From contig NZ_FOGG01000009.1 of NCBI RefSeq assembly GCF_900111155.1, positions 111,230-175,229 of the forward strand: a stretch of 64,000 nt of DNA. Reading direction: 5' to 3'. Source of the stretch: Pedobacter rhizosphaerae. GTDB lineage: Bacteria; Bacteroidota; Bacteroidia; Sphingobacteriales; Sphingobacteriaceae. A program made the translations under genes and the position numbers. Shown piece after piece: positions 54,486-63,669 of this stretch; position 1 is the stretch's first letter; each line of letters begins with the position of its first letter. The notes under the pieces were generated by a model, which saw only the letters and a list, made by a program, of their open reading frames with translations, was not told the DNA's origin and made no database searches.

Positions 54486-56114
54486 ATGAATATCGAATTC
54501 AATAAAAATGAGGATGTTAACAAGCAGCTGGTTTATGAGCTGCGTACTAAACTCAAGAAAATATATCAGGGCGGAGGGGAAAAGAATGCCGCCAAGCAAA
54601 AGGAGAAAGGAAAATTATTGGCTCGTGAGCGGATAAAGTACCTTATAGATAAAGACTCGGCTTTTTTAGAAATTGGAGCCTTTGCTGCCGATGGGATGTA
54701 TGCGGAGCAAGGTGGTTGTCCCTCTGCTGGCGTAATCTGTGGAATCGGTTATGTGAGTGGCAGGCAATGTATGATTGTTGCCAATGATGCGACGGTTAAG
54801 GCAGGAGCCTGGTTTCCGATGACGGCCAAAAAGAACTTGCGCGCACAAGAAATAGCGATGGAAAACCGTTTGCCGGTAATTTATTTGGTAGATAGTGCAG
54901 GCGTGTACTTACCCATGCAGGATGAAATATTCCCTGATAAGGAACATTTTGGTCGCATGTTCCGTAACAATGCCATTATGTCTTCAGAAGGCATGGTTCA
55001 AATTGCGGCTATTATGGGCGCTTGCGTAGCAGGTGGAGCTTATTTGCCCATTATGAGCGATGAAGCTATGATTGTGGAGGGTACAGGCTCGGTTTTTTTA
55101 GCGGGATCTTATTTGGTTAAATCGGCTATAGGTGAGGATGTGGATAACGAGACATTGGGCGGGGCCACTACACATTGTGAAATTTCTGGCGTAACAGATT
55201 ACAAGCATCCTAACGATGAGGCATGTTTGGAAAGTATCCGAAATATCATGAGTAAACTCGGCAGGCCGGAAAATGCAGGTTTTGATCGGGTTAAACCTGT
55301 TGCCCCGAAATTCAGTGTAGAAGAAATTTATGGAATACTACCTGATAACAGAGAAAAGCCTTACGAGATGATGGATATTATTAACCGTTTGATCGATAAT
55401 GCAGATTTTGAAGAATATAAAAAGGGATATGGACAAAGTGTTGTATGTGGTTTGGGTAGGATAGATGGTTGGGCGGTAGGTATCGTGGCCAATCAACGTA
55501 AAGTGGTGAAGTCGAAAAAAGGCGAGATGCAGTTTGGTGGCGTGATTTATTCAGATAGCGCAGATAAAGCCAGTCGTTTTATCATGAACTGTAATCAGAA
55601 AAAAATTCCGTTGGTTTTTCTTCAGGATGTAACTGGATTTATGGTGGGTAGTCGCTCTGAACATGGGGGTATTATAAAAGATGGTGCTAAAATGGTGAAT
55701 GCGGTGGCGAATTCTGTAGTACCCAAGTTTACTATCGTTATTGGCAATTCTTATGGGGCAGGTAATTATGCGATGTGTGGAAAAGCTTACGATCCCCGCT
55801 TAATTTATGCCTGGCCAACAGCTAAAATAGCTGTAATGGGAGGGGCACAAGCTGCAAAAACGTTGTTGCAAATCCAGGAATCAGCTTTAAAGGCCAGGGG
55901 AGAGGAAATTACAGCAGAGAAGGAGGCTGCCTTATTGAAAGAAATTACCGATCGTTACGATTCACAGACTACACCTTACTATGCAGCGTCCAGGCTTTGG
56001 GTAGATGGTATCATTGATCCCACAGAAACGAGAAAGGTGATTTCTATGGGAATTGAGGCCGCAAATCAATCTCCAATTACCAGGAAGTTTAATGTCGGGA
56101 TAATTCAAACCTAA
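54486..56114 (+). CDS. Acyl-CoA carboxylase, carboxyltransferase (beta) subunit
   Basis: 542 aa, crotonase-type carboxyltransferase halves. The N half has RERIKYLIDKDSAFLEIGAFA, YLVDSAGVYLPMQDEIFPDKEHFGRMF, MGACVAGGAYLPIMSDEAMIVEG and LGGATTHCEISGVTDY. The C half has FLQDVTGFMVGSRSEHGGIIKDGAKM and IGNSYGAGNYAMCGKAYDPR. The FPD.EHFGR.F and GGA.THC.ISGV pattern is closest to methylcrotonyl-CoA carboxylase beta chains, though propionyl-CoA or geranyl-CoA use is possible. The biotin-bearing alpha subunit is not in the window, so its partner must be encoded elsewhere. Confidence 0.88.
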   Translation: MNIEFNKNEDVNKQLVYELRTKLKKIYQGGGEKNAAKQKEKGKLLARERIKYLIDKDSAFLEIGAFAADGMYAEQGGCPSAGVICGIGYVSGRQCMIVANDATVKAGAWFPMTAKKNLRAQEIAMENRLPVIYLVDSAGVYLPMQDEIFPDKEHFGRMFRNNAIMSSEGMVQIAAIMGACVAGGAYLPIMSDEAMIVEGTGSVFLAGSYLVKSAIGEDVDNETLGGATTHCEISGVTDYKHPNDEACLESIRNIMSKLGRPENAGFDRVKPVAPKFSVEEIYGILPDNREKPYEMMDIINRLIDNADFEEYKKGYGQSVVCGLGRIDGWAVGIVANQRKVVKSKKGEMQFGGVIYSDSADKASRFIMNCNQKKIPLVFLQDVTGFMVGSRSEHGGIIKDGAKMVNAVANSVVPKFTIVIGNSYGAGNYAMCGKAYDPRLIYAWPTAKIAVMGGAQAAKTLLQIQESALKARGEEITAEKEAALLKEITDRYDSQTTPYYAASRLWVDGIIDPTETRKVISMGIEAANQSPITRKFNVGIIQT

Positions 56115-56246
56115 GGACTGTAACGCGATGATAATGGTCTGATGTTAATAAGTAAACTATGTTGACAATGCAGGCTTGTACACCAATAATTAATCTCTTA
56201 AATTTGCTCTGCAATTAAAATTATCAAACTCAAACACACAAATATA

Positions 56247-57203
56247 ATGTCACAAGAAAACGAACACGTAGAGTGTTTAATTATAGGTTCTGGTCCTGCA
56301 GGTTATACTGCGGCCATTTATGCTGCAAGAGCTGATTTAAAACCGATAATGTATACTGGTATGCAGGCAGGTGGTCAGCTTACACAAACAACAGATGTAG
56401 AAAATTTCCCAGGTTATCCTCAAGGCATTATGGGCCCGGAGATGATGGAAGATTTCCGTAAGCAAGCAGAGCGTTTTGGTACCGATATCCGTTTTGGTTA
56501 TGTAAGTTCAGTGGATTTCTCTTCAGCACCCCACAAAGTGGTTGTAGATGAAATTAAAACGATTACTGCTGATACCGTGATTATTGCTACGGGCGCTACA
56601 GCAAAATGGTTAGGCTTACCTAGTGAGCAACAATATAATGGTTTTGGTGTATCAGCATGTGCTGTATGTGATGGTTTTTTCTTTAAGGGACAAGACGTAG
56701 CCATTGTTGGCGCTGGAGATACAGCTGCTGAAGAAGCAACTTATTTGGCAAAACTTTGTAATAAAGTACATTTATTGGTTCGCAGGGATGAATTCAGAGC
56801 TTCGAAAGCAATGGTTGCCCGTGTTTTAGCTACTCCAAACATCGAAGTACATTACAATACCGAAACTCAGGAGATTTTAGGTAATGGAAAAAATGTAACT
56901 GCAGTAAAGGTGATTAACAATAAGAGCAATATCACTTCAGAAATTCCTGTTGAAGGATTTTTCGTAGCTATTGGTCACAAACCAAATACAGATATTTTTA
57001 AAGGACAGTTAGAAATGGATGAAACGGGTTATTTATTAACTAAGCCTGGTTCTACCTTAACCAATATAGAAGGTGTTTTTGCCTGTGGTGATGTTCAGGA
57101 TATGTACTATCGTCAGGCAGTTACTGCCGCTGGATCTGGCTGTATGGCTGCATTAGATGCCGAAAGATATTTGGCTGCCAAAGAGCATCCGGTTGAAGCT
57201 TAA
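56247..57203 (+). CDS. trxB: Thioredoxin reductase
   Basis: 318 aa flavoprotein that reduces thioredoxin with NADPH. FAD motif IIGSGPAGYTAAIYAARADL, redox-active C-x-x-C in SACAVCDGFFF, NADPH motif VAIVGAGDTAAEEATYL with HLLVRRDEFRAS, and the C-terminal FAD-binding GVFACGDVQDMYYRQAVTAAGSGCMAALDAE. All sites are intact. A terminator follows; no thioredoxin gene is adjacent. Confidence 0.96.
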   Translation: MSQENEHVECLIIGSGPAGYTAAIYAARADLKPIMYTGMQAGGQLTQTTDVENFPGYPQGIMGPEMMEDFRKQAERFGTDIRFGYVSSVDFSSAPHKVVVDEIKTITADTVIIATGATAKWLGLPSEQQYNGFGVSACAVCDGFFFKGQDVAIVGAGDTAAEEATYLAKLCNKVHLLVRRDEFRASKAMVARVLATPNIEVHYNTETQEILGNGKNVTAVKVINNKSNITSEIPVEGFFVAIGHKPNTDIFKGQLEMDETGYLLTKPGSTLTNIEGVFACGDVQDMYYRQAVTAAGSGCMAALDAERYLAAKEHPVEA

Positions 57204-57226
57204 TGCTTTATTAAATTGACTACAAT

Positions 57227-57268
57227 AAAGGCTCCTCTGATGAAAATCTTGGAGCCTTTCTCTTTTTA
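57227..57268 (+). terminator. Terminator of trxB
   Basis: AAAGGCTCC (57227-57235) pairs perfectly with GGAGCCTTT (57251-57259), followed by CTCTTTTT. Confidence 0.85.
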
Positions 57269-57392
57269 TGCGCTTTTGACATCTAGGCAAACGTTTGATT
57301 TTAATTGTAACAAAAATGTGGGGCATAGAATCTTTTAACAATCTCTATCTTGGTCATACTAAAACAAAATTTAACCTTAAACTTCAACACAA

Positions 57393-59303
57393 ATGAACAA
57401 AGCATTATCGATTTTTATTGGTGTATTAATCAGCTCCAGCGCATTTGCACAGCGTGATCCCAACCTGGGGATAATCCCTGCACCGGTTTCAGTTACTAAA
57501 AATGCGGGGACCTTCCTTTTAGACAAAACAGTTGTATTGGTACACCAGGATGCCGATGACGCAAAAATGGGCGACCTTTTGAATGCATTTATTGTAAATA
57601 AAGCAGGTTTCGCACTAAGAGAATCAAAAACTGCTGGTACTAACCAAAAGACAATTGTCTTAACCTCGGTTGGAGCCGATAAATTACCTGCAGAAGGGTA
57701 CACCATTAAAGTAACACCTAATCAGATTGTTTTAACGGGTAAAGGAGCAGGTCTTTTTTATGCTGTAGAATCTGCCATGCAGATGATTCCAGAGAAAACC
57801 GGCGACAAAATTGCTATTCCTGCGGTACTTATCAATGATTATCCACGCTTTAAATACCGCGGAACGATGTTGGACGTAGGCAGACATTTCTTTCCGATTT
57901 CTTTTATCAAGAAATATATTGATCAATTGGCCTATTACAAAATTAATACCTTTCACTGGCACTTAACAGAAGATCAGGGCTGGAGATTAGAGATTAAGAA
58001 ATATCCAAAGTTGACAACAATTGGTTCATCCCGTAATGGAACAATTATCGCTCATCATCCAGGAGAAGGCAATGACCAAACCCCGGTGAAAGGATTCTAT
58101 ACACAAGAGGAAGCAAAGGAGATTGTTAGATATGCAGCAGAAAAATACATCACGGTTATTCCGGAGATAGAATTGCCTGGTCACGCTTCGGCAGCTATTG
58201 CTTCTTACCCTGAATTGAGTTGTTTTCCTGATCGCGATACATTCGTAGCCAATAACACACCATGGGCAGGAAGCAGAAAAGGAAAGCAAGTACAACAAAC
58301 CTGGGGCGTTTTCGACGATATCTTTGTGCCTTCAGAAAATACCTTCACTTTCTTACAAGATGTTTTGGACGAGGTAGTCGCTATTTTCCCTTCAAAATAT
58401 ATCCACATTGGTGGAGATGAAGCACCGAAAACTTACTGGAAAGAATCGCCTTTTTGCCAAAACCTAATGAAGGAAAAGGGGCTGAAGGATGAGCATGAAT
58501 TGCAAAGTTATTTCATCCACAGAATAGAGAAATACTTAAACGGTAAAGGCCGTTCTATTATCGGCTGGGATGAGATTCTAGAAGGTGGTTTAGCGCCTAA
58601 TGCAACAGTAATGAGCTGGAGAGGTGAAGCAGGAGGTATTGCTGCGGCTAAAGAAAATCATGATGTGATTATGACTCCTGGTTCTATGGGCTTGTATATT
58701 GACCATAAACAATCTAACTCTCCTGATGAGCCGGTAACCATTGGTGGTTTAGCTCCATACCAGAAAATCTATGCTTACGATCCGGTACCGAAAGAATTAA
58801 CCGCAGAGCAAGGTAAACATGTTATTGGTGTGCAAGCAAACCTTTGGACGGAATATGTAAAAACAACGGCAAAAGTTGAAAATCATGCTTTCCCACGTTT
58901 ATTGGCATTATCTGAAATTGCGTGGACACCAGTAGCTAAAAAAGACCTGAAAAACTTCCAGGAAGACAGACTTCCGGTACATTTGGCCCGTTTGGATAAA
59001 AAAGGACTTAATTTCTGGGTACCTACGCCAATTGGTCAAAGTGAAAAACCTTTAACTGGTGGAGATTTCACGTTAGAATTGAAGGTTCCTGTGGTTGGTG
59101 GTAAAATTTACTATTCTCTTGACGGATCTCGTCCATCTGAAAATGCATTTTTGTACACTGCGCCAATTAAGGTAACTGTACCACAAGGAGAGAAAAGAGT
59201 TTTAAGAACAATTGTGGTTGCTCCTAGCGGAAGAAGAAGTGTTATTACCGAAACAATTTTAAATAATGGCGCACCTGAAGTTAAAGCAGAAGCTAAAAAA
59301 TAA
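57393..59303 (+). CDS. Beta-N-acetylhexosaminidase, GH20
   Basis: 636 aa with a signal peptide (residues 1-19). An N-terminal GH20b domain (about 25-150) is followed by the catalytic barrel (about 155-510) with YRGTMLDVGRHFFPISFIKKYIDQL, FHWHLTEDQGWRLEIKKYPKL and the catalytic Asp-Glu pair in YIHIGGDEAPKTYW. A C-terminal beta-rich domain (about 560-620, YYSLDGSRPSENAFLYTAPI) resembles the chitobiase C-terminal module. It removes terminal GlcNAc/GalNAc from chitin, glycans or muropeptides in the periplasm or outside. Confidence 0.94.
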   Translation: MNKALSIFIGVLISSSAFAQRDPNLGIIPAPVSVTKNAGTFLLDKTVVLVHQDADDAKMGDLLNAFIVNKAGFALRESKTAGTNQKTIVLTSVGADKLPAEGYTIKVTPNQIVLTGKGAGLFYAVESAMQMIPEKTGDKIAIPAVLINDYPRFKYRGTMLDVGRHFFPISFIKKYIDQLAYYKINTFHWHLTEDQGWRLEIKKYPKLTTIGSSRNGTIIAHHPGEGNDQTPVKGFYTQEEAKEIVRYAAEKYITVIPEIELPGHASAAIASYPELSCFPDRDTFVANNTPWAGSRKGKQVQQTWGVFDDIFVPSENTFTFLQDVLDEVVAIFPSKYIHIGGDEAPKTYWKESPFCQNLMKEKGLKDEHELQSYFIHRIEKYLNGKGRSIIGWDEILEGGLAPNATVMSWRGEAGGIAAAKENHDVIMTPGSMGLYIDHKQSNSPDEPVTIGGLAPYQKIYAYDPVPKELTAEQGKHVIGVQANLWTEYVKTTAKVENHAFPRLLALSEIAWTPVAKKDLKNFQEDRLPVHLARLDKKGLNFWVPTPIGQSEKPLTGGDFTLELKVPVVGGKIYYSLDGSRPSENAFLYTAPIKVTVPQGEKRVLRTIVVAPSGRRSVITETILNNGAPEVKAEAKK

Positions 59304-59360
59304 TCCCTTTGGATAAAAAGCTAAATTTCTTATTTTGGTGGAACCAAATGTCCCCAACAA

Positions 59361-59963
59361 ATGAAATTAAAACGATATACTATGCAGCACCTCATGTTAA
59401 TGACTGGGGTGCTGTTTTGTTTTGCCTGTACAGAAGAGAAGCCACAAACCTTGCAGCCAGAGGTTGTTAAAGTTCAGAAAAATCCTTTTCCTTTTTATCG
59501 AAGCATTGAGATTAAACCCGGGCTTAGCTTTGAAATTTTAAGCTGGGGTAAGGGGGTAGATTCTATTGGAGGATACCAGATCCTGATGTCGGATTCTACC
59601 AGGAATAACTACCGTTCTGAATCTGCAGAGCGAAATGGGATAATGACCGATGCCTGGAATATGGATTTGGATAACGATGGTAATCCTGAGTTCTATATTC
59701 AATTATTGAGCAAGAAAAATGTTTCGGATTTAAATGTTTACGAGTACGCTGGTGGTAGCTTTAATAAGATTAGCTTTCCTTCCTTAACTTCAAATCAGAA
59801 AAAAGGATACCAGGGAAATGATAAGTTTTTTATTAAAAACGGAGATTTATTTCGCTCCTTCCCGGCAAAAGATGAGCAGGATTCGACCAAAACCATTACT
59901 AAAACCTATCAGTATAGACTAAGTGGAAATAGCTTTTCTACCACTGAGGTTAAACCTGAATAA
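59361..59963 (+). CDS. Lipoprotein, hypothetical
   Basis: 200 aa. The N-terminus ends in the lipobox LFCFAC (Cys about residue 23), so it is lipid-anchored. The mature part contains an FG-GAP/VCBS-like motif (DAWNMDLDNDGNPEFYIQL), suggesting a calcium-binding turn in a beta-propeller-like fold. It lies 57 bp after the hexosaminidase and 34 bp before dgkA, possibly in one operon. Function unknown. Confidence 0.72.
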   Translation: MKLKRYTMQHLMLMTGVLFCFACTEEKPQTLQPEVVKVQKNPFPFYRSIEIKPGLSFEILSWGKGVDSIGGYQILMSDSTRNNYRSESAERNGIMTDAWNMDLDNDGNPEFYIQLLSKKNVSDLNVYEYAGGSFNKISFPSLTSNQKKGYQGNDKFFIKNGDLFRSFPAKDEQDSTKTITKTYQYRLSGNSFSTTEVKPE

Positions 59964-59997
59964 TAAATATTATTAACCGGAATAAGCAAGCGACAAG

Positions 59998-60381
59998 ATG
60001 GATAGAAGAGATCAGAAGTTTTCGGTTACAGATCGGCTTAAAAGCTTTAAATATGCCTTTAGCGGTATAAGGCTATTCTTTGTGGAGGGCCACAATGCTC
60101 GCATCCACTTGTTGGCAGCTGTATTGGTGATAGCTATATCCTTTTATTATAACATTAGCCATTTGGAGTGGATGGCAATCCTATTTGCTGTAGCACTGGT
60201 TTGGGTAACAGAAATGATTAATACTGCCTTGGAAACGCTATCAGACGTGGTTTCTCCAGTCCATCATCCAAAGATTAAGATTGTTAAAGATATCGCGGCA
60301 GGGGCGGTTCTAATTGCGGCAGTTGCCGCGGTAATTGTAGCCTTGCTTATTTTTCTTCCAAGGCTATTTCCCGGTGTTTAA
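59998..60381 (+). CDS. dgkA: Diacylglycerol kinase / undecaprenol kinase (DgkA family)
   Basis: 127 aa, small integral membrane kinase with three helices. Family features: RLKSFKYAFSGIRLFFVEGHNARIHL, WMAILFAVALVWVTEMINTALETLSDVVSPVHHPKIKIVKDIAAGAVLIAA (metal-binding Glu and Asp of the E-x-x-N-T-A-[IL]-E and KD.AAGAV motifs). It recycles diacylglycerol or phosphorylates undecaprenol. It overlaps the convergent DUF922 gene by 18 bp. Confidence 0.93.
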   Translation: MDRRDQKFSVTDRLKSFKYAFSGIRLFFVEGHNARIHLLAAVLVIAISFYYNISHLEWMAILFAVALVWVTEMINTALETLSDVVSPVHHPKIKIVKDIAAGAVLIAAVAAVIVALLIFLPRLFPGV

Positions 60382-60924
60382 GGCTTCTAATGATTCGTTC
60401 ATCTTATCTTCAATGATTTCATCCCATCTGGCCTGCATTTTATGATTGCTGCCATGCTCGGTCTCTTCATCATAGTTACGTTGCATCGTGTCAAAAAAGT
60501 TGCTGATCTCATTAGCCAACTGAGAAATTTGTGCTTTATAGTTTTTTACCGAATAGGTTCTGTTTTTTAGCACCCTGTCTGCTTCTAAAAGCAATATGTA
60601 TTGAATGTTCACGTGGCCCTGTTCATGGTGAAGCAAGCTTGCCCTCACTTCCGGGTTTTTAATTTTATCCCACTTTACCCACGATCGATTCTTATCAATG
60701 GAAACCTGATTGTTGAGCTTAATTTCTACCCGGTTGCGGTAAACAGTAGAATTATAGCTGTAACGCCAGGTCATGGCTGTTAAGGCATAGAATGGAGAAT
60801 TGTTATCAGGATTTCCTTTAAAATGGGTATCCCAATCGAGCTGCACCGGTTTGCTGAAATCCTGTTTAAAGGATAAAAACGGCAATGCAGTTAATGCAAA
60901 TAATAGACAGGCAATTTTTTTCAT
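60364..60924 (-). CDS. DUF922 putative secreted zinc protease
   Basis: 186 aa from the ATG at 60924 (MKKIACLLFALTALPFLSFK, signal peptide). The family blocks FYALTAMTWRYSYNSTV and SLLHHEQGHVNIQYILLLEADRVL include an HExxH-like zinc motif (HEQGH), consistent with a metalloprotease. An upstream start adds five residues and is less likely. The 3' end overlaps dgkA. Enzymatic activity of the family is, to my knowledge, predicted rather than shown. Confidence 0.8.
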   Translation of the reverse strand: MKKIACLLFALTALPFLSFKQDFSKPVQLDWDTHFKGNPDNNSPFYALTAMTWRYSYNSTVYRNRVEIKLNNQVSIDKNRSWVKWDKIKNPEVRASLLHHEQGHVNIQYILLLEADRVLKNRTYSVKNYKAQISQLANEISNFFDTMQRNYDEETEHGSNHKMQARWDEIIEDKMNESLEALNTGK

Positions 60925-60959
60925 GTGTTTTTCAAGCAATGAAAAAATCGTGCCTAAAA

Positions 60960-61559
60960 TTAGTCCGGCATTGAAATCTGTTCGCTCAGGCGTTCAAATT
61001 TTTCTATTAATAAGGCTATTCTTTCCTTTTCACGTTTGATTACGGCTTTTCTTAAAACAGTAGAACAGAATAAGATCCATAAGAAAGTAAGTCCTACGGC
61101 CAATATTTTTTGAACGGTACTAAAGAACGATAAGATTTCGACGAAATAGAAAACTATACCGAGAGATAGGGCTATGGCATAAAACCAATAAAGCGAGTTG
61201 TATAGTTTATAACGGTTAAGCTGGTAGGTTTTTAGATTATTAAGGTATTCATGCGGATGTGCTGTAAAATCACTTTTAGTGATCAATCTATGGTCGCGGT
61301 AAAGAATTAAAGTATATACGCCAATAGCAATGATGGTAATGCTTATCCCCACATGGGTAGTCCAAGATTCGAAGTGGAAGAAAATCCAAAGTGCTGCAAT
61401 GGATAGGAATGAGGCTAGCATTGCAATAATGTTTAGGGCCGATTTTAGCTTCAAGCCACCGACTTCTTTTTTTACCTGTTGCAACATTTCATCAGCAGAA
61501 ACTTTTACTTCTACCTCGTGCTTCTGCCACAACTCCTGTATTTGATCAAACGCTTGCAT
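60960..61559 (-). CDS. Membrane protein coupled to an ECF sigma factor
   Basis: 199 aa. A soluble N-terminus (MQAFDQIQELWQKHEVEVKVSADEMLQQVKKEV, about 40 residues) precedes four predicted membrane helices (about 42-60, 68-86, 118-140, 146-165). A charged C-terminal coiled coil follows (KREKERIALLIEKFERLSEQ). It overlaps the sigma gene by 14 nt. The position is that of an anti-sigma factor, but the usual zinc anti-sigma motif or FecR domain is absent; the role is therefore inferred from context. Confidence 0.75.
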   Translation of the reverse strand: MQAFDQIQELWQKHEVEVKVSADEMLQQVKKEVGGLKLKSALNIIAMLASFLSIAALWIFFHFESWTTHVGISITIIAIGVYTLILYRDHRLITKSDFTAHPHEYLNNLKTYQLNRYKLYNSLYWFYAIALSLGIVFYFVEILSFFSTVQKILAVGLTFLWILFCSTVLRKAVIKREKERIALLIEKFERLSEQISMPD

Positions 61560-62043
61560 ATTGGTTATATAGTTCTGTTAATTTTTGTTTAATTCTGTGG
61601 ATTTTCACTCTTAAATTTCCTTCGCTAATTCCTGATATATCTGCTATTTCATGGTAGGGTAATTCATCTAATACCATGGTGATGATCAAACGGTCGTTTT
61701 CTTCCAGTTTTGATATACATTTATAAAGTAATGCAACCTGTTCATTCTTTTCAGAAAATTCTTCTATTTTATTCTCAATAATATTGTCGGTTAATTCGTC
61801 TTTAGCCTGTCTTTTTTCTGATCTTAAGTAGGTTAAACACGTGTTTACCGCAATTCTATAAATCCAGGTAGAGATAAGCGATTTGTTTCGGAACTTATCG
61901 AGATTTTGCCAGACTTTTAAAAAAGTTTCTTGCAAAAGATCGTTTGCTGCATCAGTATCGCCAGTATAACCATAACATAAATGGAATATTTTTTTGGAAT
62001 TTGAATCGAAGATCTGCTTAAATAACTTGTCTTTTTGTTCCAT
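61546..62043 (-). CDS. ECF-family RNA polymerase sigma factor
   Basis: 165 aa. Region 2 (IFHLCYGYTGDTDAANDLLQETFLKVWQNLDKFRNKSLISTWIYRIAVNTCLTYLR) is followed by region 4 (YKCISKLEENDRLIITMVLDELPYHEIADISGISEGNLRVKIHRIKQKL), with no region 1 or 3, as in ECF sigmas. It is the first gene of a two-gene operon with the membrane protein. No -35/-10-like autoregulatory pair was identified upstream. Confidence 0.93.
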   Translation of the reverse strand: MEQKDKLFKQIFDSNSKKIFHLCYGYTGDTDAANDLLQETFLKVWQNLDKFRNKSLISTWIYRIAVNTCLTYLRSEKRQAKDELTDNIIENKIEEFSEKNEQVALLYKCISKLEENDRLIITMVLDELPYHEIADISGISEGNLRVKIHRIKQKLTELYNQYASV

Positions 62044-62203
62044 TTATGGGGTTAATAATTGCTTTTTAGATGAGAGATTAAATAGTTTGTTACAAAAAAA
62101 TAAAAATAAGGTCGTTTTTTAACAGTGCTTAAAATCAAAATTTGTTACACGCCGTAAATATCGTAGTTTTACCAAATTAACAAAGCCAGAAACTTTTTTA
62201 TTC

Positions 62204-63580
62204 ATGAAGAAAAACAAACTTACGCTCTTTATTTTTATTGCGCTGGTTGCAGGTATTGGTTTGGGGTATATTTTAAATGTCAATTCTATTGATGTTTACA
62301 ACCAAAAAATACTCAACGCAGATGCTAAAGTTAAAAGTGTTGAAGTGAGTATTGCCAAGCTTGGAGATACTACTAGCGCAGTCTTTACCCAATTAAAGGC
62401 TGAGAAAAAAGAAAACGCCAAAATCAAAAAGGAGAATGAAGAAATCAGGGAGAAGAAATTAGAGTATTTTACGCTCTTGAGTGATATTTTTCTGCGATTG
62501 ATTAAAATGATTGTTGCTCCATTGGTTTTTACCACATTAGTTGTGGGGGTAGCTAAAGTAGGAGACATTAAAGCTGTAGGCAGGATCGGTATGAAAACAT
62601 TAGGCTGGTTTTTGGCCATGTCGCTTATGTCTTTAGTATTGGGATTAATTCTCGTTAACTGGTTTAAGCCTGGGGTGCATATGAAATTGCCATTGCCAGA
62701 TCAGCTGGTTAATACAGGAATTCAGAAAGCGGCCATGAGTGTTAAAGATTTTATCACGCATGTTTTTCCAAAGAGTATTGCCGAATCTATGGCTACCAAT
62801 GAAATTTTGCAGATTGTAGTATTCTCATTGTTCTTTGGGGTTGCTACTGCAGCCATTGGCCCGGTTGGCGAAATCGTTATTAAAGCTTTTGATGCGATTG
62901 CACATGTTATTTTAAAAATGACGGGGTATGTGATGAATTTTGCTCCTTTAGCAGTATTTGGCGCTATGACAGCTATTGTAGCTAAACAGGGTTTAAATGT
63001 GCTTAATACCTATGCCATATTTATCGGAGAGTTTTATCTCGGCCTCGCGATCCTTTGGAGCATATTGATCTTTTTAGGTTTCCTCGTACTGAAGAAACGT
63101 GTTTTCAGATTGGTGAATGATATGAAGGAACCTGCAGTTTTGGCTTTCAGTACGGCAAGTAGCGAGGCTGCTTATCCTAAAACAATGCTTTTACTGGAGC
63201 GTTTTGGCTGTAAAGATAAGATTGTAAGTTTCGTTCTTCCTTTGGGCTATTCTTTTAATTTGGATGGTTCTATGATGTATATGACCTTTGCTTCTTTGTT
63301 TATTGCACAAGCTTATGGAATACATTTAGGGTTTGAACAGCAGATTTCCATGTTACTTATTCTGATGTTAACCAGTAAAGGGATTGCAGGTGTACCAAGG
63401 GCATCTTTAGTAGTTATTGCAGGAACAATTGCGAGTTTCAATATCCCGGAAGCTGGATTAGCGCTGTTGATAGGTATTGATCCTTTATTGGATATGGGAC
63501 GTTCGGCTACTAACGTAGTTGGTAACAGCATTGCAACAGCGGTTGTAAGTAAGTGGGAAGGGGAACTTAAGGACTCTTAA
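62204..63580 (+). CDS. Dicarboxylate/amino acid:cation symporter (DAACS)
   Basis: 458 aa. After TM1 there is an unusual charged insertion (about 30-85, rich in K/E with coiled-coil character: QLKAEKKENAKIKKENEEIREK), on the outside face. Then come family blocks FLRLIKMIVAPLVFTTLVVGVAKVGD, FSTASSEAAYPKTMLLLERFGC (serine-rich hairpin), GYSFNLDGSMMYMTFASLFIAQAYG, SKGIAGVPRASLVV and DMGRSATNVVGNSIAT. These place it in the GltP/DctA family. Likely Na+- or H+-coupled uptake of glutamate, aspartate or C4-dicarboxylates. Confidence 0.92.
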   Translation: MKKNKLTLFIFIALVAGIGLGYILNVNSIDVYNQKILNADAKVKSVEVSIAKLGDTTSAVFTQLKAEKKENAKIKKENEEIREKKLEYFTLLSDIFLRLIKMIVAPLVFTTLVVGVAKVGDIKAVGRIGMKTLGWFLAMSLMSLVLGLILVNWFKPGVHMKLPLPDQLVNTGIQKAAMSVKDFITHVFPKSIAESMATNEILQIVVFSLFFGVATAAIGPVGEIVIKAFDAIAHVILKMTGYVMNFAPLAVFGAMTAIVAKQGLNVLNTYAIFIGEFYLGLAILWSILIFLGFLVLKKRVFRLVNDMKEPAVLAFSTASSEAAYPKTMLLLERFGCKDKIVSFVLPLGYSFNLDGSMMYMTFASLFIAQAYGIHLGFEQQISMLLILMLTSKGIAGVPRASLVVIAGTIASFNIPEAGLALLIGIDPLLDMGRSATNVVGNSIATAVVSKWEGELKDS

Positions 63581-63669
63581 GTCATAGCTTCGTTATCATT
63601 AGTCATTAGTGTTGGATTTCATTCACCCATGCTATAATTTTATCATTCATTCATTAATTAAATAGAAAA

